NCBI GenBank assembly: GCA_016744655.1
Contig: JADGDY010000036.1
Coordinates: 1-34,149 of the forward strand
Source of the DNA: Bacteroidales bacterium
GTDB taxonomy: Bacteria > Bacteroidota > Bacteroidia > Bacteroidales > UBA12170
Length of the DNA stretch: 34,149 bases
Direction: 5' to 3'
The position numbers and the translations under genes are program-made. Below are positions 7,747 to 16,238 of the stretch, in pieces (within the stretch, counting starts at the first letter, position 1; each line of letters starts with the position of its first letter). The notes beneath the pieces are model-generated. The model ran no database searches. It was given only the letters and a program-made list of their open reading frames with translations, and was not told where the DNA came from.

Positions 7747-9810
7747 TTAATTTAAAAGGCCTTTGTTAGCTTGTATTTCTACTTGTTTTATAAAGAAAGA
7801 TGGGGTGATGCCGGTATATTTTTTAAAGGCTTTATTGAATGAAGATAGTGAATTAAATCCAGCCATTTCAGCTATCGATTGAATGGTGTAATTATTAAAT
7901 CTACCATCAATGATTAATTGTCTAGCTTCATTTATTCGATATTCATTTACATAATTATTAAAATGTTTGCCCGTTTTTTCACTGATAACTTGTGAAACAT
8001 ACATCTTGTTTGTCTCCAGAATGACAGATAATTTTTGAAGGTTTAATTCTTTATTGAGATAGACTTTATTAGTGTTGAATTCAATTTTTATAGCTTCGTA
8101 TAGGTTGTTTTTTAAATCGCTATCCATTGAAGAAGTTGAGTATTTTTCTTCACCATCAATAGATGAGTCTATTTTTTTCAAAGGCTGATTTACCTTTTGA
8201 GATTTGGCAATGGTTATATTTTTATCGGCAAGATCAATTAAGGCTCTTTTTTTAACCAAAAACAATCTAAAATAGAAAATCAAAAATGATAATATGATGA
8301 TAGCAAAAACTACAGCAATAATAAATTGAATTTTAAGGTTATCTATTCTCTTTTGTTGAAAGGATTTTTCAAAGTTCAAACGATTAATTTCTTCTTCTTT
8401 CTTTACATTTTCAAATCTAGTTTCCATCTCTGTTAACTGATATGACTGTAACTGAACTAAATAATTGGAGTATTTTTTATGGTATTTTAGTGCTAGAGAT
8501 TCAAGCTTGTTATTTTGATAAAGTGTTGATAATAACTTGCTATTTCTACTTGAATATTCTGTTAAACCATGTTCTTCGGAAAGTTTTAAAGATTTCAACA
8601 AATGATTTTCAGCTTTACTGAAATTTTGCATATCTAGATAAGCAGAACCCAATCCACAATGACCTACCATTATACCTTCATAATCATTTCTATCAGTACT
8701 TATTGCTAGCGACTTCTTATGGTATTCTATTGATTTACCTGGTTGATTCAGCTTTTGATAGATTGATCCTATGTTAGCCAAAGCAAAGGCAGAACCTTTA
8801 TAGTTATTTATTTGATCATTTATTCCAAGACTTAACTTGTGGTAATTCATTGCTGAATCTAAGAGTATGTTTGCTTCATAAATAACGCCTATGTTGTTGT
8901 ATGTTAAGGCTATACCTTTTTGATTATTGATGCTTTCATATATTTGTAGGCTTTTGTTGAAATAGACTAATGCCTTCTCTTTCACATCTAAACTAGAATA
9001 AATATTTCCAATATTATTATACACTGTAGCTAATAAGATGGGATGATTTTGGGAGCCTATATAAGCTATTGATTCATAAAATGACTTCATTGCTTTATTG
9101 TAATCTCCTTGATAACTATAAATATCTCCTCTTATTTTAATACTAGTTGCTAATCCAATTGAATCGTTTAATAAGGCAAATGTTTTAATGGATTCTTTAA
9201 TATCTGATAATGCTTTTTCATATGCTCCAAAAAACATATATAGTGAAGCCTTGGATTCATTTAATAATGCATATTCCCAGATTGTTTGGTCTAGATTTCC
9301 TATAATAGATTGATATAATTCTATTGCAGAGTCAGGTTCTCCTTTATATTCTAAATATCTTCCCTTGCAGTAAAAATATATTGGAAATTGAGAACTACTG
9401 ATTTCTTCTAAATCAGTTTCAAACTTGGAAATGTGCTGAATCGATTTGTTCCATTCCTTTTTGTAGGTGTTTATGTAAGAATGGGTTATGAAAGAGTTTA
9501 AAGTTAACGTTTTTTGATTAGTAATAGGAAGTAATGAGTCGGCGAAATGCAAATAATGTTCAGCTAATGAAATGTTTATTTCAGCTGTTCTTTGAGCTTT
9601 TAATAATAGTAAGCTGATTTTTAGGGAATCGTTTTCTATTTTGAAAAGTTGATCATCAGAGTAATTAGTAACATCAAATTTTTGATGATTGTTATTAAAT
9701 GAATTTTTATCGCAAGAGGTGAATAAGCTTATCGCAATGAATAGAACAAAAAGGGTTCTCAAAGCGAATTCCCTATTTCTAATATGAATGTTTATTAAAT
9801 ATGAATACAT
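7747..9810 (-). CDS. TPR sensor / transmembrane / AraC-type transcription regulator
   Basis: A 687-residue membrane-spanning regulator. An N-terminal hydrophobic segment (19-32) is followed by a lipobox-like LFTSC (C33), so the chain begins outside the inner membrane. Residues 75-455 form tetratricopeptide repeats with clear consensus, e.g. ATVYNNIGNIYSSLDVKEKA and ALTYNNIGVIYEANILLDSA. A short coiled coil (460-490) leads to one transmembrane helix (495-517, IQFIIAVVFAIIILSFLIFYF). The C-terminus (580-675) is an AraC-type double helix-turn-helix ending in the hallmark AEMAGFNSLSSFNKAFKKYTGITP. The architecture implies signal sensing by periplasmic TPRs and direct DNA binding inside the cell without a phosphorelay. 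The target is unknown. The first 16 residues are unusual for a signal peptide, so a later (TTG) start just before the hydrophobic segment is possible. Confidence 0.9.
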   Translation of the reverse strand: MYSYLINIHIRNREFALRTLFVLFIAISLFTSCDKNSFNNNHQKFDVTNYSDDQLFKIENDSLKISLLLLKAQRTAEINISLAEHYLHFADSLLPITNQKTLTLNSFITHSYINTYKKEWNKSIQHISKFETDLEEISSSQFPIYFYCKGRYLEYKGEPDSAIELYQSIIGNLDQTIWEYALLNESKASLYMFFGAYEKALSDIKESIKTFALLNDSIGLATSIKIRGDIYSYQGDYNKAMKSFYESIAYIGSQNHPILLATVYNNIGNIYSSLDVKEKALVYFNKSLQIYESINNQKGIALTYNNIGVIYEANILLDSAMNYHKLSLGINDQINNYKGSAFALANIGSIYQKLNQPGKSIEYHKKSLAISTDRNDYEGIMVGHCGLGSAYLDMQNFSKAENHLLKSLKLSEEHGLTEYSSRNSKLLSTLYQNNKLESLALKYHKKYSNYLVQLQSYQLTEMETRFENVKKEEEINRLNFEKSFQQKRIDNLKIQFIIAVVFAIIILSFLIFYFRLFLVKKRALIDLADKNITIAKSQKVNQPLKKIDSSIDGEEKYSTSSMDSDLKNNLYEAIKIEFNTNKVYLNKELNLQKLSVILETNKMYVSQVISEKTGKHFNNYVNEYRINEARQLIIDGRFNNYTIQSIAEMAGFNSLSSFNKAFKKYTGITPSFFIKQVEIQANKGLLN

Positions 9811-9857
9811 CGCTTACATCACTGGTTTTGAATTATATAAGGCTAATACAATACTTA

Positions 9858-9873
9858 TTGATTGATCAATCAA
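9858..9873. promoter_or_regulatory. Perfect 16-bp palindrome, possible operator
   Basis: ttgattgatcaatcaa is a perfect palindrome 48 bp upstream of the TPR-AraC regulator gene (start 9810), in an otherwise featureless 270-bp gap. Its position would suit a repressor or autoregulatory site. AraC proteins usually bind direct repeats, so the binder may be another regulator. A chance palindrome cannot be excluded. Confidence 0.4.
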
Positions 9874-10080
9874 GCTTTTACCCAACTACTTCGTTGACGT
9901 ATTTATAGATTTCACACAAACAATAACCTACTGTGAACTGATAAATACTTTCACGTCGTATTTGAATAAAATATTTGCTCCTGCAAGAGTCTTAATTTGA
10001 TGATGTAGCAAGATAGAAATTTTTTCTTTTGATTGTTGTTTAACTATAATAGAAATATATAACCAATCCAGATCTATGAT

Positions 10081-10536
10081 TTATAAAGGATTAAGTATGT
10101 TTTCATACCGCATCTCAGCATATTTAGAAGTAAATCCTAATCGCTCGTATAGTTTTTTAGCAGGATTATTATACTCTACGTGTAATTTTATTCTTCCTTT
10201 TGTGAGTTTTATCACCTCCTCTATCATTTGTTTACCAATTCCTTTTCCTTGAAATTGAGTATCAACAGCAATATATACCAATATCCAATCGGGGATATAA
10301 TTGCCCATTCCTGTTTTGTTCATGATTAGAGCGCCTGCAAGTTTCCCTTCAAAAATGGCAACCAAGATAAAGCCTCCAGCATATTTTTCCTCAGAAAAAG
10401 CATAATCTAAGCATTGTTGAATATCTATTTTAGGATCTCCATAGGAGCCAAGATGGGTAAATAGGAAATCTACAAATTCATCTCTATCGATATTTTTAAA
10501 ATCTGCTTCTTTATCTATTATCTGAATCTCTAACAT
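10081..10536 (-). CDS. GNAT family N-acetyltransferase
   Basis: A 151-residue cytoplasmic acetyl-CoA-dependent acetyltransferase of the GNAT fold. The acetyl-CoA pyrophosphate loop is FQGKGIGKQM (95-104, matching Q/R-x-x-G-x-G/A), preceded by the beta4 strand ILVYIAVD. The C-terminal NNPAKKLYERLGF (123-135) is the usual motif before the last strand. The acceptor substrate cannot be predicted. It lies 23 bp downstream of the LytTR response regulator on the same strand and is probably the third gene of that transcription unit, though no functional link is evident. Confidence 0.9.
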   Translation of the reverse strand: MLEIQIIDKEADFKNIDRDEFVDFLFTHLGSYGDPKIDIQQCLDYAFSEEKYAGGFILVAIFEGKLAGALIMNKTGMGNYIPDWILVYIAVDTQFQGKGIGKQMIEEVIKLTKGRIKLHVEYNNPAKKLYERLGFTSKYAEMRYENILNPL

Positions 10537-10559
10537 GATACCTAACTCTTATAATTTAT

Positions 10560-11279
10560 CTACAAAAAATGCTTCTCTACATATGCTCTAAACACTTCAC
10601 GATATTGTTCGCTGACCGGAATATAGGTTTTCTCATCATAAACTATCCTATTTCGCTCAATGGTGGTAATACTTTGGAGGTTGACAATGAAAGAGCGATG
10701 AACTCTCATGAAAATATCTGAAGGTATAGACTCCTCCAATTTTTTCATGCTGATTAAAGTCATTAATGGACTTCTGTTTTTTAAATGAATGCGAACATAC
10801 TCTCGCATGCTTTCCATGTAGGTGATGTCTTTCAGGTTTATCTTAATGATTTTATGCTCTGACTTGATAAACAAAAACTCCTCTTTTAAACTCAATTCCT
10901 CAGAAACCGGATTCGTGGATTTAGTTAGTTGTTGTTGAGCCTTATTTGCTGCCTTCAGAAACTCAGGATAATCTATTGGTTTCAAAAGATAATCTATGGC
11001 ATCTACTTTATAGCCTTCAATGGCATATTCGCTATAAGCTGTTGTGAATATGATTCCTGGAGCTTTATCCAAAGATTTGGCAAAATCCATTCCATTAAAA
11101 TCGGGCATATTGATATCTAGAAACAAAAGGTCTATTTCTTGATTCTGAATAATACTCAAGGCTTCCAAAGCACTTTCACAAGTATCAATAAGTTCTAAAA
11201 ACGGCGTCTTATCAATATAGGTTGCCATCTTCTTTCGGGCCAAAGGCTCATCGTCTATTGCAAGGCATTTTAACATCAT
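10560..11279 (-). CDS. LytTR-family response regulator
   Basis: A 239-residue response regulator of the LytR/AlgR type. The receiver domain (3-115) has the acidic pair D9/D10, phospho-acceptor D55 in LLFLDINMPDFNG, T79/T80 and K100 in YLLKPIDY. Residues about 135-235 form the LytTR DNA-binding domain (FLFIKSEHKIIKI, ITYMESMREYVRIHL, FMRVHRSFIVNL), which binds promoter DNA through beta-strand loops. Its ATG overlaps the stop of the sensor kinase gene in an ATGA arrangement, so the two are translationally coupled and very likely cognate partners. The start was kept at the first of two adjacent Met codons. Confidence 0.95.
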   Translation of the reverse strand: MMLKCLAIDDEPLARKKMATYIDKTPFLELIDTCESALEALSIIQNQEIDLLFLDINMPDFNGMDFAKSLDKAPGIIFTTAYSEYAIEGYKVDAIDYLLKPIDYPEFLKAANKAQQQLTKSTNPVSEELSLKEEFLFIKSEHKIIKINLKDITYMESMREYVRIHLKNRSPLMTLISMKKLEESIPSDIFMRVHRSFIVNLQSITTIERNRIVYDEKTYIPVSEQYREVFRAYVEKHFL

Positions 11280-12388
11280 GATAAAGGTAGGGATAAATGA
11301 ATAGCATATTCGTTTTCATTATCAAAAATATCTAATCGATAGTTGTTTTGATATAAGAGGTCTAGTCTTTTTCTTACATTCTCCAATCCAATTCCGGAGC
11401 CCTCCTCATCTTTTATTGCATTTCCTTGGCTATTTCGAACTTGTAATAAGAGTCTTTCTTCATCGGTTTTCAATTCAATATGAATGAAGCTTGGTTTTTG
11501 ATAGCTCACCCCATGCTTAAAGGCATTTTCAATGAAAGAGGTAAACAAAAGAGGAGCTAGTTTTTTATTTGGAACACTGCCGGGAAGTTTAACTTGAATA
11601 TCTACTTTTTCTGATACTCTTAACTTCATTAGCTCCACATAACTTTCAATAAATTCTACTTCTTTTTGAACAGTGGTGGTTTCATTGGCAGAATCATAAA
11701 GTAAATAACGCATCATTTTCGATAGCTTCATCACGGCATCTTTTGCTGTTTCGCCACTAATATCGATAAGTGTATGAATATTATTCAAGGTGTTCATAAA
11801 GAAATGGGGACTCACTTGGTGTCGCAACATTTCTAATAGATTCTCCACATTTTCCTTTTCTAACTCTTCCTTTTGCTTTTCAGAATTTGCCCATTCAAAA
11901 GAAGCTCTTAAACCGGTATCAAATCCAATAATTAAAATGGAGAATATAACAAAGTTAACAAATGGCGGTAATGGTTGTCCGGGTCGGTTTTGCTTTGGAG
12001 GAGGTGGCATCCTTCTTTCATCTGGTCTCATAGAATCGTGTGGAGGAGGCATCCTTCTTCCTTCTTGCAATTTAATATTGGGTCTACTCCCTCTTTTATC
12101 AGGTGTATTAAAAGCAATTAATCCTAATGTAAAAATAGCCACTAGAGTTAATACCGAAACAAAATATTTTGCGGTTTTCTTTTTGAATAAAAATTTAGGA
12201 ACTAAGAATAATCTATTGATCAGAAATAGTATAAACAATGGAATGATACTTTCCAATGGTTTTAGAACCATTTCCCATGTGAAGGATTCGTTGCTATTTC
12301 TGAAAAGAATAGGTGCTATCAACATCACTAACCACATAAAGGTGATGAGTAATATTTCTGATCTTCTAAATAATTTATTCTTTTTCAT
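11276..12388 (-). CDS. LytS-like sensor histidine kinase (His_kinase family)
   Basis: A 370-residue inner-membrane kinase. Four hydrophobic segments (about 12-30, 46-63, 75-93, 143-160) precede a cytoplasmic kinase core. The phospho-acceptor is H195 in RHQVSPHFFMNTLNNI, the form typical of LytS/YehU kinases. The ATPase part has N288 in SFIENAFKHG and a glycine loop GSGIGLENV (330-338). Between TM3 and TM4 is a basic, proline-rich loop (about 97-142) in which RRMPPP occurs twice (111-116 and 126-131). By the predicted topology it is extracytoplasmic. The kinase is paired by a 4-bp overlap with the LytTR regulator. It begins 36 bp after the CotH gene ends, so read-through from that gene is possible. 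Confidence 0.94.
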   Translation of the reverse strand: MKKNKLFRRSEILLITFMWLVMLIAPILFRNSNESFTWEMVLKPLESIIPLFILFLINRLFLVPKFLFKKKTAKYFVSVLTLVAIFTLGLIAFNTPDKRGSRPNIKLQEGRRMPPPHDSMRPDERRMPPPPKQNRPGQPLPPFVNFVIFSILIIGFDTGLRASFEWANSEKQKEELEKENVENLLEMLRHQVSPHFFMNTLNNIHTLIDISGETAKDAVMKLSKMMRYLLYDSANETTTVQKEVEFIESYVELMKLRVSEKVDIQVKLPGSVPNKKLAPLLFTSFIENAFKHGVSYQKPSFIHIELKTDEERLLLQVRNSQGNAIKDEEGSGIGLENVRKRLDLLYQNNYRLDIFDNENEYAIHLSLPLS

Positions 12389-12424
12389 GATTCCAAATTT
12401 ACGGTTATTTGCTCGGTATCGAAT

Positions 12425-14698
12425 TTATTGCACCAACATTTTTTTTACTATCGATTGTTCTTCAAATTGAAGTTGGTATATGTATACGCCTGTTTTGTTT
12501 TCCTTGACATTCCATTCATAGGAATACTTCCCTGGATTTAATGTGCTTGCTTCTAAGGTTTCTAATAACTGTCCGTAAATATTATAAATGCCCAAGTTCA
12601 CATAGCCTGATTGTTCCAATACTATTTCTATTCTGGTTTGTTGGGAAAATGGATTAGGATAGTTTTGGCTCATTTGAATTCCAACTTTATTGTTTTCAGG
12701 ATTATAAATATCTAAAATAAGAGGTTGATTTTCTTCACCAAAAGTAGCCATCATTTCAGCAAAATCACCAGTTCCATTTGGATATCGGCCCAAACTGGTA
12801 TCGGCCTTTTGCTCTGTGAAAACAACCTGATCAATCACATTCATTTCTGCATCATATAAAAACAATGATTCTCCAGATGAAGATAGCTTCAGTTCAGCAT
12901 GTAATCCCTCTTGTTCTTCATCTTTATCGGCCCAGATAATTAGATAATCGCCAGCCAAAATACTGGTATCTGGGAATAGCCACATTTGAGGTTCTGCTGC
13001 ATCATCACTTAATGAAAATCCTTCTAATTCGATTTCTTGATCGCTGTTATTATAAAGTTCAATCCAATCGTCGAATTCTCCATCTTGGTCGGCAATAGTA
13101 TTCTCATTATCAGCCATGAATTCATTGATTACCAGATCGCTACTAATACTAATATGATAGAATTCATATTCTGCTCTCACAGGCATAAAAGCTGCTGCAT
13201 CATCATTTTCTGCGTAAATATAATACTCCAAATCGGAGGAGGCTATATTAATAGAAACCCCATAAATCCCATCGTTTGCTTGTCCATCTTCATGTGCTCC
13301 ATCGTCGAACATCAAAGTTTTAGTAAAAGTAGCTAAGCTAGAAAATCGGTAGGACAAGTATACTTCAGTGGCCTCCTCAACAGTACTTGAAAACCATAGT
13401 TCAGTATTAGCTTCTGGTTGTTGTGGATTATGAGTAACATAAGAAATTGAAGGTGCAGTATATTCAAAATCATCGTGAGAGTTTAAATAATTTACACGGC
13501 TATTCATGAGTTGAGTGATTCCAATTTTGCTTTGTGGACCACCTCCAACAGAACTATTTACGTTATTGATAAAATTATTATAGGTATAGAATTTATTCTC
13601 ATCTGCCTGAACATCATCATCAATAATATCCTGAATTTCGTAGGCTCTATCTTCATACCAACCATTATCAAAGTTTTCTTCCAAGATGGTTTTCATGTGG
13701 GCTGCATACATTTTTCTATAAACAGGATTGGATAAAATCTCTCCAATTATTGGATAATCACTTTCGTTGATGTTTACAAAGGGATTTAATTGTTGTAGCT
13801 GATAAGTAGATAGTTGTCCTGAGCTTTGAAGCATAGCAAAAATCCCAAAACTCTCATTGAAATCCCATGGTATTGGATTCATTCTTCCATTCCCATCTTG
13901 ATACATATAATAGTTCTGAGGATTATTTATTGGACCATCAAGGTTTACTAATAAATTCTGGAAAGCTAAAAACCAGAGGTGTCTGTCCACATTTAAAACC
14001 TCCTCAATGTTTTCATTATCATTATTTAATACATCAAGAAAACCTACTAATTCGTTCCAACCATAATTAGATTCTAAAGCATATTTATGAAAGTAGTCAC
14101 TGGAATCGTTTCCGAAATATTCCCAAACTCCCCCCATTTGATTTGGTGGTAAACCTGATTCAATTTCTCCTTTTATTCTCGCATTTTCATCTCCCTGAAA
14201 GTGTGTTCTCATAAAGAACTTATCTACATCCTGATTGCTAGTGTATAAACCTAAATATTGTCCGTTCACATACATATTACAGAAATTAGACTGACTAGCA
14301 GGGAAATATTTTCTGGCTATTTCGTAGCTCAAAACCTCTCTAACAAAGCTTGGGTCATTAAATCCGTTGGAGAGCTTTAAGGTTCCATAACCTTCTATCT
14401 CTTGGTTGTTGATGATATAATCGAGTTTTATATTAAATGGGTTTTTTACTTGGTTAGAATTATAAGAGCTATTTCCCTTATATCGAACTCCAACGCTATC
14501 AAAAACTTCACCATTAATACTCACGCTTCCTAAAAGTCTTTCTTCACCAGAACTGGCCAACTGATCCAACAGCTGATCCCAATTGGACTCTTCAAAAGTA
14601 ATTTCTATTTCGTTTACAGTATTGATATCATAAAATGATTGTCCTATAGCAAAACTTGAAAAGAACAAGGCAAATGTTAATTGTAATAATTGTTTCAT
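12425..14698 (-). CDS. CotH-kinase family protein with lamin-tail domain and T9SS sorting signal
   Basis: Exported surface protein of 757 residues from the preferred start. Residues 1-20 are a signal peptide (KQLLQLTFALFFSSFAIGQ). Residues about 30-420 form a CotH domain, an atypical protein kinase fold: FNIKLDY supplies the likely ATP lysine, and NLDG...NPQNYYMY and PIPWDFNESFG (D279, N281) the acidic metal-binding motifs. A lamin-tail domain follows (about 525-640, LVINEFMADNENTIADQDGE, FDDWIELYN). The last 90 residues are a T9SS tail (QNYPNPFSQQTRIEI...). The frame extends upstream to 14773, but that extension has no signal peptide at its N-terminus and overlaps a terminator hairpin, so ATG at 14698 is chosen. 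Its target is unknown; spore-coat CotH phosphorylates a coat protein, but this organism shows no sign of sporulation. Confidence 0.9.
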   Translation of the reverse strand: MKQLLQLTFALFFSSFAIGQSFYDINTVNEIEITFEESNWDQLLDQLASSGEERLLGSVSINGEVFDSVGVRYKGNSSYNSNQVKNPFNIKLDYIINNQEIEGYGTLKLSNGFNDPSFVREVLSYEIARKYFPASQSNFCNMYVNGQYLGLYTSNQDVDKFFMRTHFQGDENARIKGEIESGLPPNQMGGVWEYFGNDSSDYFHKYALESNYGWNELVGFLDVLNNDNENIEEVLNVDRHLWFLAFQNLLVNLDGPINNPQNYYMYQDGNGRMNPIPWDFNESFGIFAMLQSSGQLSTYQLQQLNPFVNINESDYPIIGEILSNPVYRKMYAAHMKTILEENFDNGWYEDRAYEIQDIIDDDVQADENKFYTYNNFINNVNSSVGGGPQSKIGITQLMNSRVNYLNSHDDFEYTAPSISYVTHNPQQPEANTELWFSSTVEEATEVYLSYRFSSLATFTKTLMFDDGAHEDGQANDGIYGVSINIASSDLEYYIYAENDDAAAFMPVRAEYEFYHISISSDLVINEFMADNENTIADQDGEFDDWIELYNNSDQEIELEGFSLSDDAAEPQMWLFPDTSILAGDYLIIWADKDEEQEGLHAELKLSSSGESLFLYDAEMNVIDQVVFTEQKADTSLGRYPNGTGDFAEMMATFGEENQPLILDIYNPENNKVGIQMSQNYPNPFSQQTRIEIVLEQSGYVNLGIYNIYGQLLETLEASTLNPGKYSYEWNVKENKTGVYIYQLQFEEQSIVKKMLVQ

Positions 14699-14737
14699 TA
14701 TAAAATATTTTGTTTCAATTGTCTTAAAATTTAAGAA

Positions 14738-14761
14738 AAGCTCCGCAATAAAGCGGAGCTT
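14738..14761 (-). terminator. Rho-independent terminator of the DUF1566 lipoprotein gene
   Basis: A perfect 9-bp GC-rich stem (aagctccgc / gcggagctt) with a 6-nt loop, followed on the minus strand by ttcttaaatttt. It lies 12 bp beyond the stop codon at 14773. It separates that gene from the CotH gene and supports a CotH start downstream of it. Confidence 0.85.
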
Positions 14762-14772
14762 CATCCTCATCA

Positions 14773-16056
14773 CTATTTATTCCTCACTAATCTAACAAAG
14801 TTATATATTCTTATTGCATCTCCTTGTGGTCCGTGCCCTTCTGGGTAATCATCTGGGTTTCCCATCTTGGGGTCACTACGCTGAGCTCCTGCTCCATGAA
14901 TATCCACCCAATTATCATTCATATATCCCATGGCTCTACCAAAAGAAACATAAGCTCCAAAACCTCCAGCCACATTCGACCAGTTTGAATGCGTTGTTCC
15001 CGACCAATAAGATCCATAATCTGATTGTCCGGCTTCGTTTGGAATTTCTGTGCTACTAAACATGCCATCAATAGCAGCAGATTGAGTAGTGCCAGGTGAG
15101 CGGCTATAATCCAATATACTTTGAAGTTCCTTTACATTTGGTAACCTCCAATCATCATATCCAGCAAATTCAAAACTTTCTGCATATGCTAATGCTTCTT
15201 CCCAGTTTAATCCTTCTCCATTGTCACTTTTCATCCACATAAGTTCGGTAGCTTCATCGCTAATGGTTTCGTCACCGTTATCCACAAATTGATTGATACC
15301 ATATTCTGTATTTCCACGAACATAAGTTACAAAAAATGTTTTGTCGCCAGGTCCAAAAGGCATGGATAACCCATATCCTTTAATTCTACCATCTGCAAAA
15401 TTCACTCCAAATAGCAACTCTCCATTCACATATAAACTTGAGGACGCATATTGTGAATCAATGATTCTTTCCCCTGCATCGGTGTCACCATAAGCAAAAT
15501 CGAAATAATCTGTATCAATAAATGGAATCAGTCCATCTGTATCGGTCTCTTCATAACCACTCGGATCAACACCATTAAATAAAATTAAAGAATATTGTTC
15601 TTTTATGGTTGGCAATCTCCAATCATCATATCCTCCTAAATCAAAGGAGGAGGCTCCTGCTACAGCTTCAGCATAAGTCAATTTATCATTGACATCAATA
15701 TCGCCATCTCCATCTGTATCAGGACTTTTTTGCCACATTAAACCAGTAACCATATCAGTTACAGTACCATCTCCATTATCTACATAGGAAGCCTGGTTTC
15801 CTGAATAAGTAGCATCTTGCCCATAAAAAGCAGCTCCTTGACTAGGTGCTGATATTTCATTTTGGTTGTTATAAAACACTGTTTGCTTGCTATCTACAAT
15901 AGGATATCCTGAAACTTCAGGTAAGTTCACTTCTCCGCCAGGATTTTCTTCAATAGCAGATTCTTCATCAGCTTTTGTACAACTGATCAAAACTATTAAA
16001 CTTAATATTAATCCTAAGCTGAATAACAAATCCTTTGAATATATTGCGTTTCTCAT
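14773..16056 (-). CDS. Lipoprotein with two DUF1566 (Lcl C-terminal) domains
   Basis: A 427-residue lipoprotein. The signal sequence ends in the lipobox LISC (C26), so it is lipid-anchored in the envelope. Two copies of the DUF1566/Lcl_C fold are visible. The first has TDMVTGLMWQKS and GGYDDWRLPTIKEQYSLI; the second has SDEATELMWMKS and AGYDDWRLPNVKELQSIL, followed by YWSGTTHSNW and RLVRNK at the end. The DxDGDGDIDVND stretch in the first copy resembles a calcium-binding dockerin-like loop. DUF1566 is related to C-type-lectin-like folds and is usually found on bacterial surface proteins; ligand binding is likely but the ligand is unknown. The gene ends in a strong terminator and starts opposite the M28 peptidase gene. 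Confidence 0.88.
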   Translation of the reverse strand: MRNAIYSKDLLFSLGLILSLIVLISCTKADEESAIEENPGGEVNLPEVSGYPIVDSKQTVFYNNQNEISAPSQGAAFYGQDATYSGNQASYVDNGDGTVTDMVTGLMWQKSPDTDGDGDIDVNDKLTYAEAVAGASSFDLGGYDDWRLPTIKEQYSLILFNGVDPSGYEETDTDGLIPFIDTDYFDFAYGDTDAGERIIDSQYASSSLYVNGELLFGVNFADGRIKGYGLSMPFGPGDKTFFVTYVRGNTEYGINQFVDNGDETISDEATELMWMKSDNGEGLNWEEALAYAESFEFAGYDDWRLPNVKELQSILDYSRSPGTTQSAAIDGMFSSTEIPNEAGQSDYGSYWSGTTHSNWSNVAGGFGAYVSFGRAMGYMNDNWVDIHGAGAQRSDPKMGNPDDYPEGHGPQGDAIRIYNFVRLVRNK

Positions 16057-16238
16057 CTATTCCCTTTCTTTCTAGAATTATATATACTGCAATAATAAGA
16101 TCAGAAGTATCAAATTAAAAACAAACTCTATAAAAGGCCTATGTTTCTCTATGGACACAACATTTGTATCTACGAATATTTGGTATAATAACAGATGGAA
16201 TTCTTTATATATTAGCCCTCGCATAATCAAACACAAAC

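Noticed and set aside
11790..12470. 226-codon plus-strand ORF opposite the histidine kinase
   Set aside because: Antisense shadow of the kinase gene; the glycine-rich part is just the reverse of the proline-rich loop codons.
16057..16238. Bacteroidota promoters in the divergent gap between the DUF1566 and M28 genes
   Set aside because: TTTG pieces are present but none fits TAnnTTTG with correct spacing on either strand.
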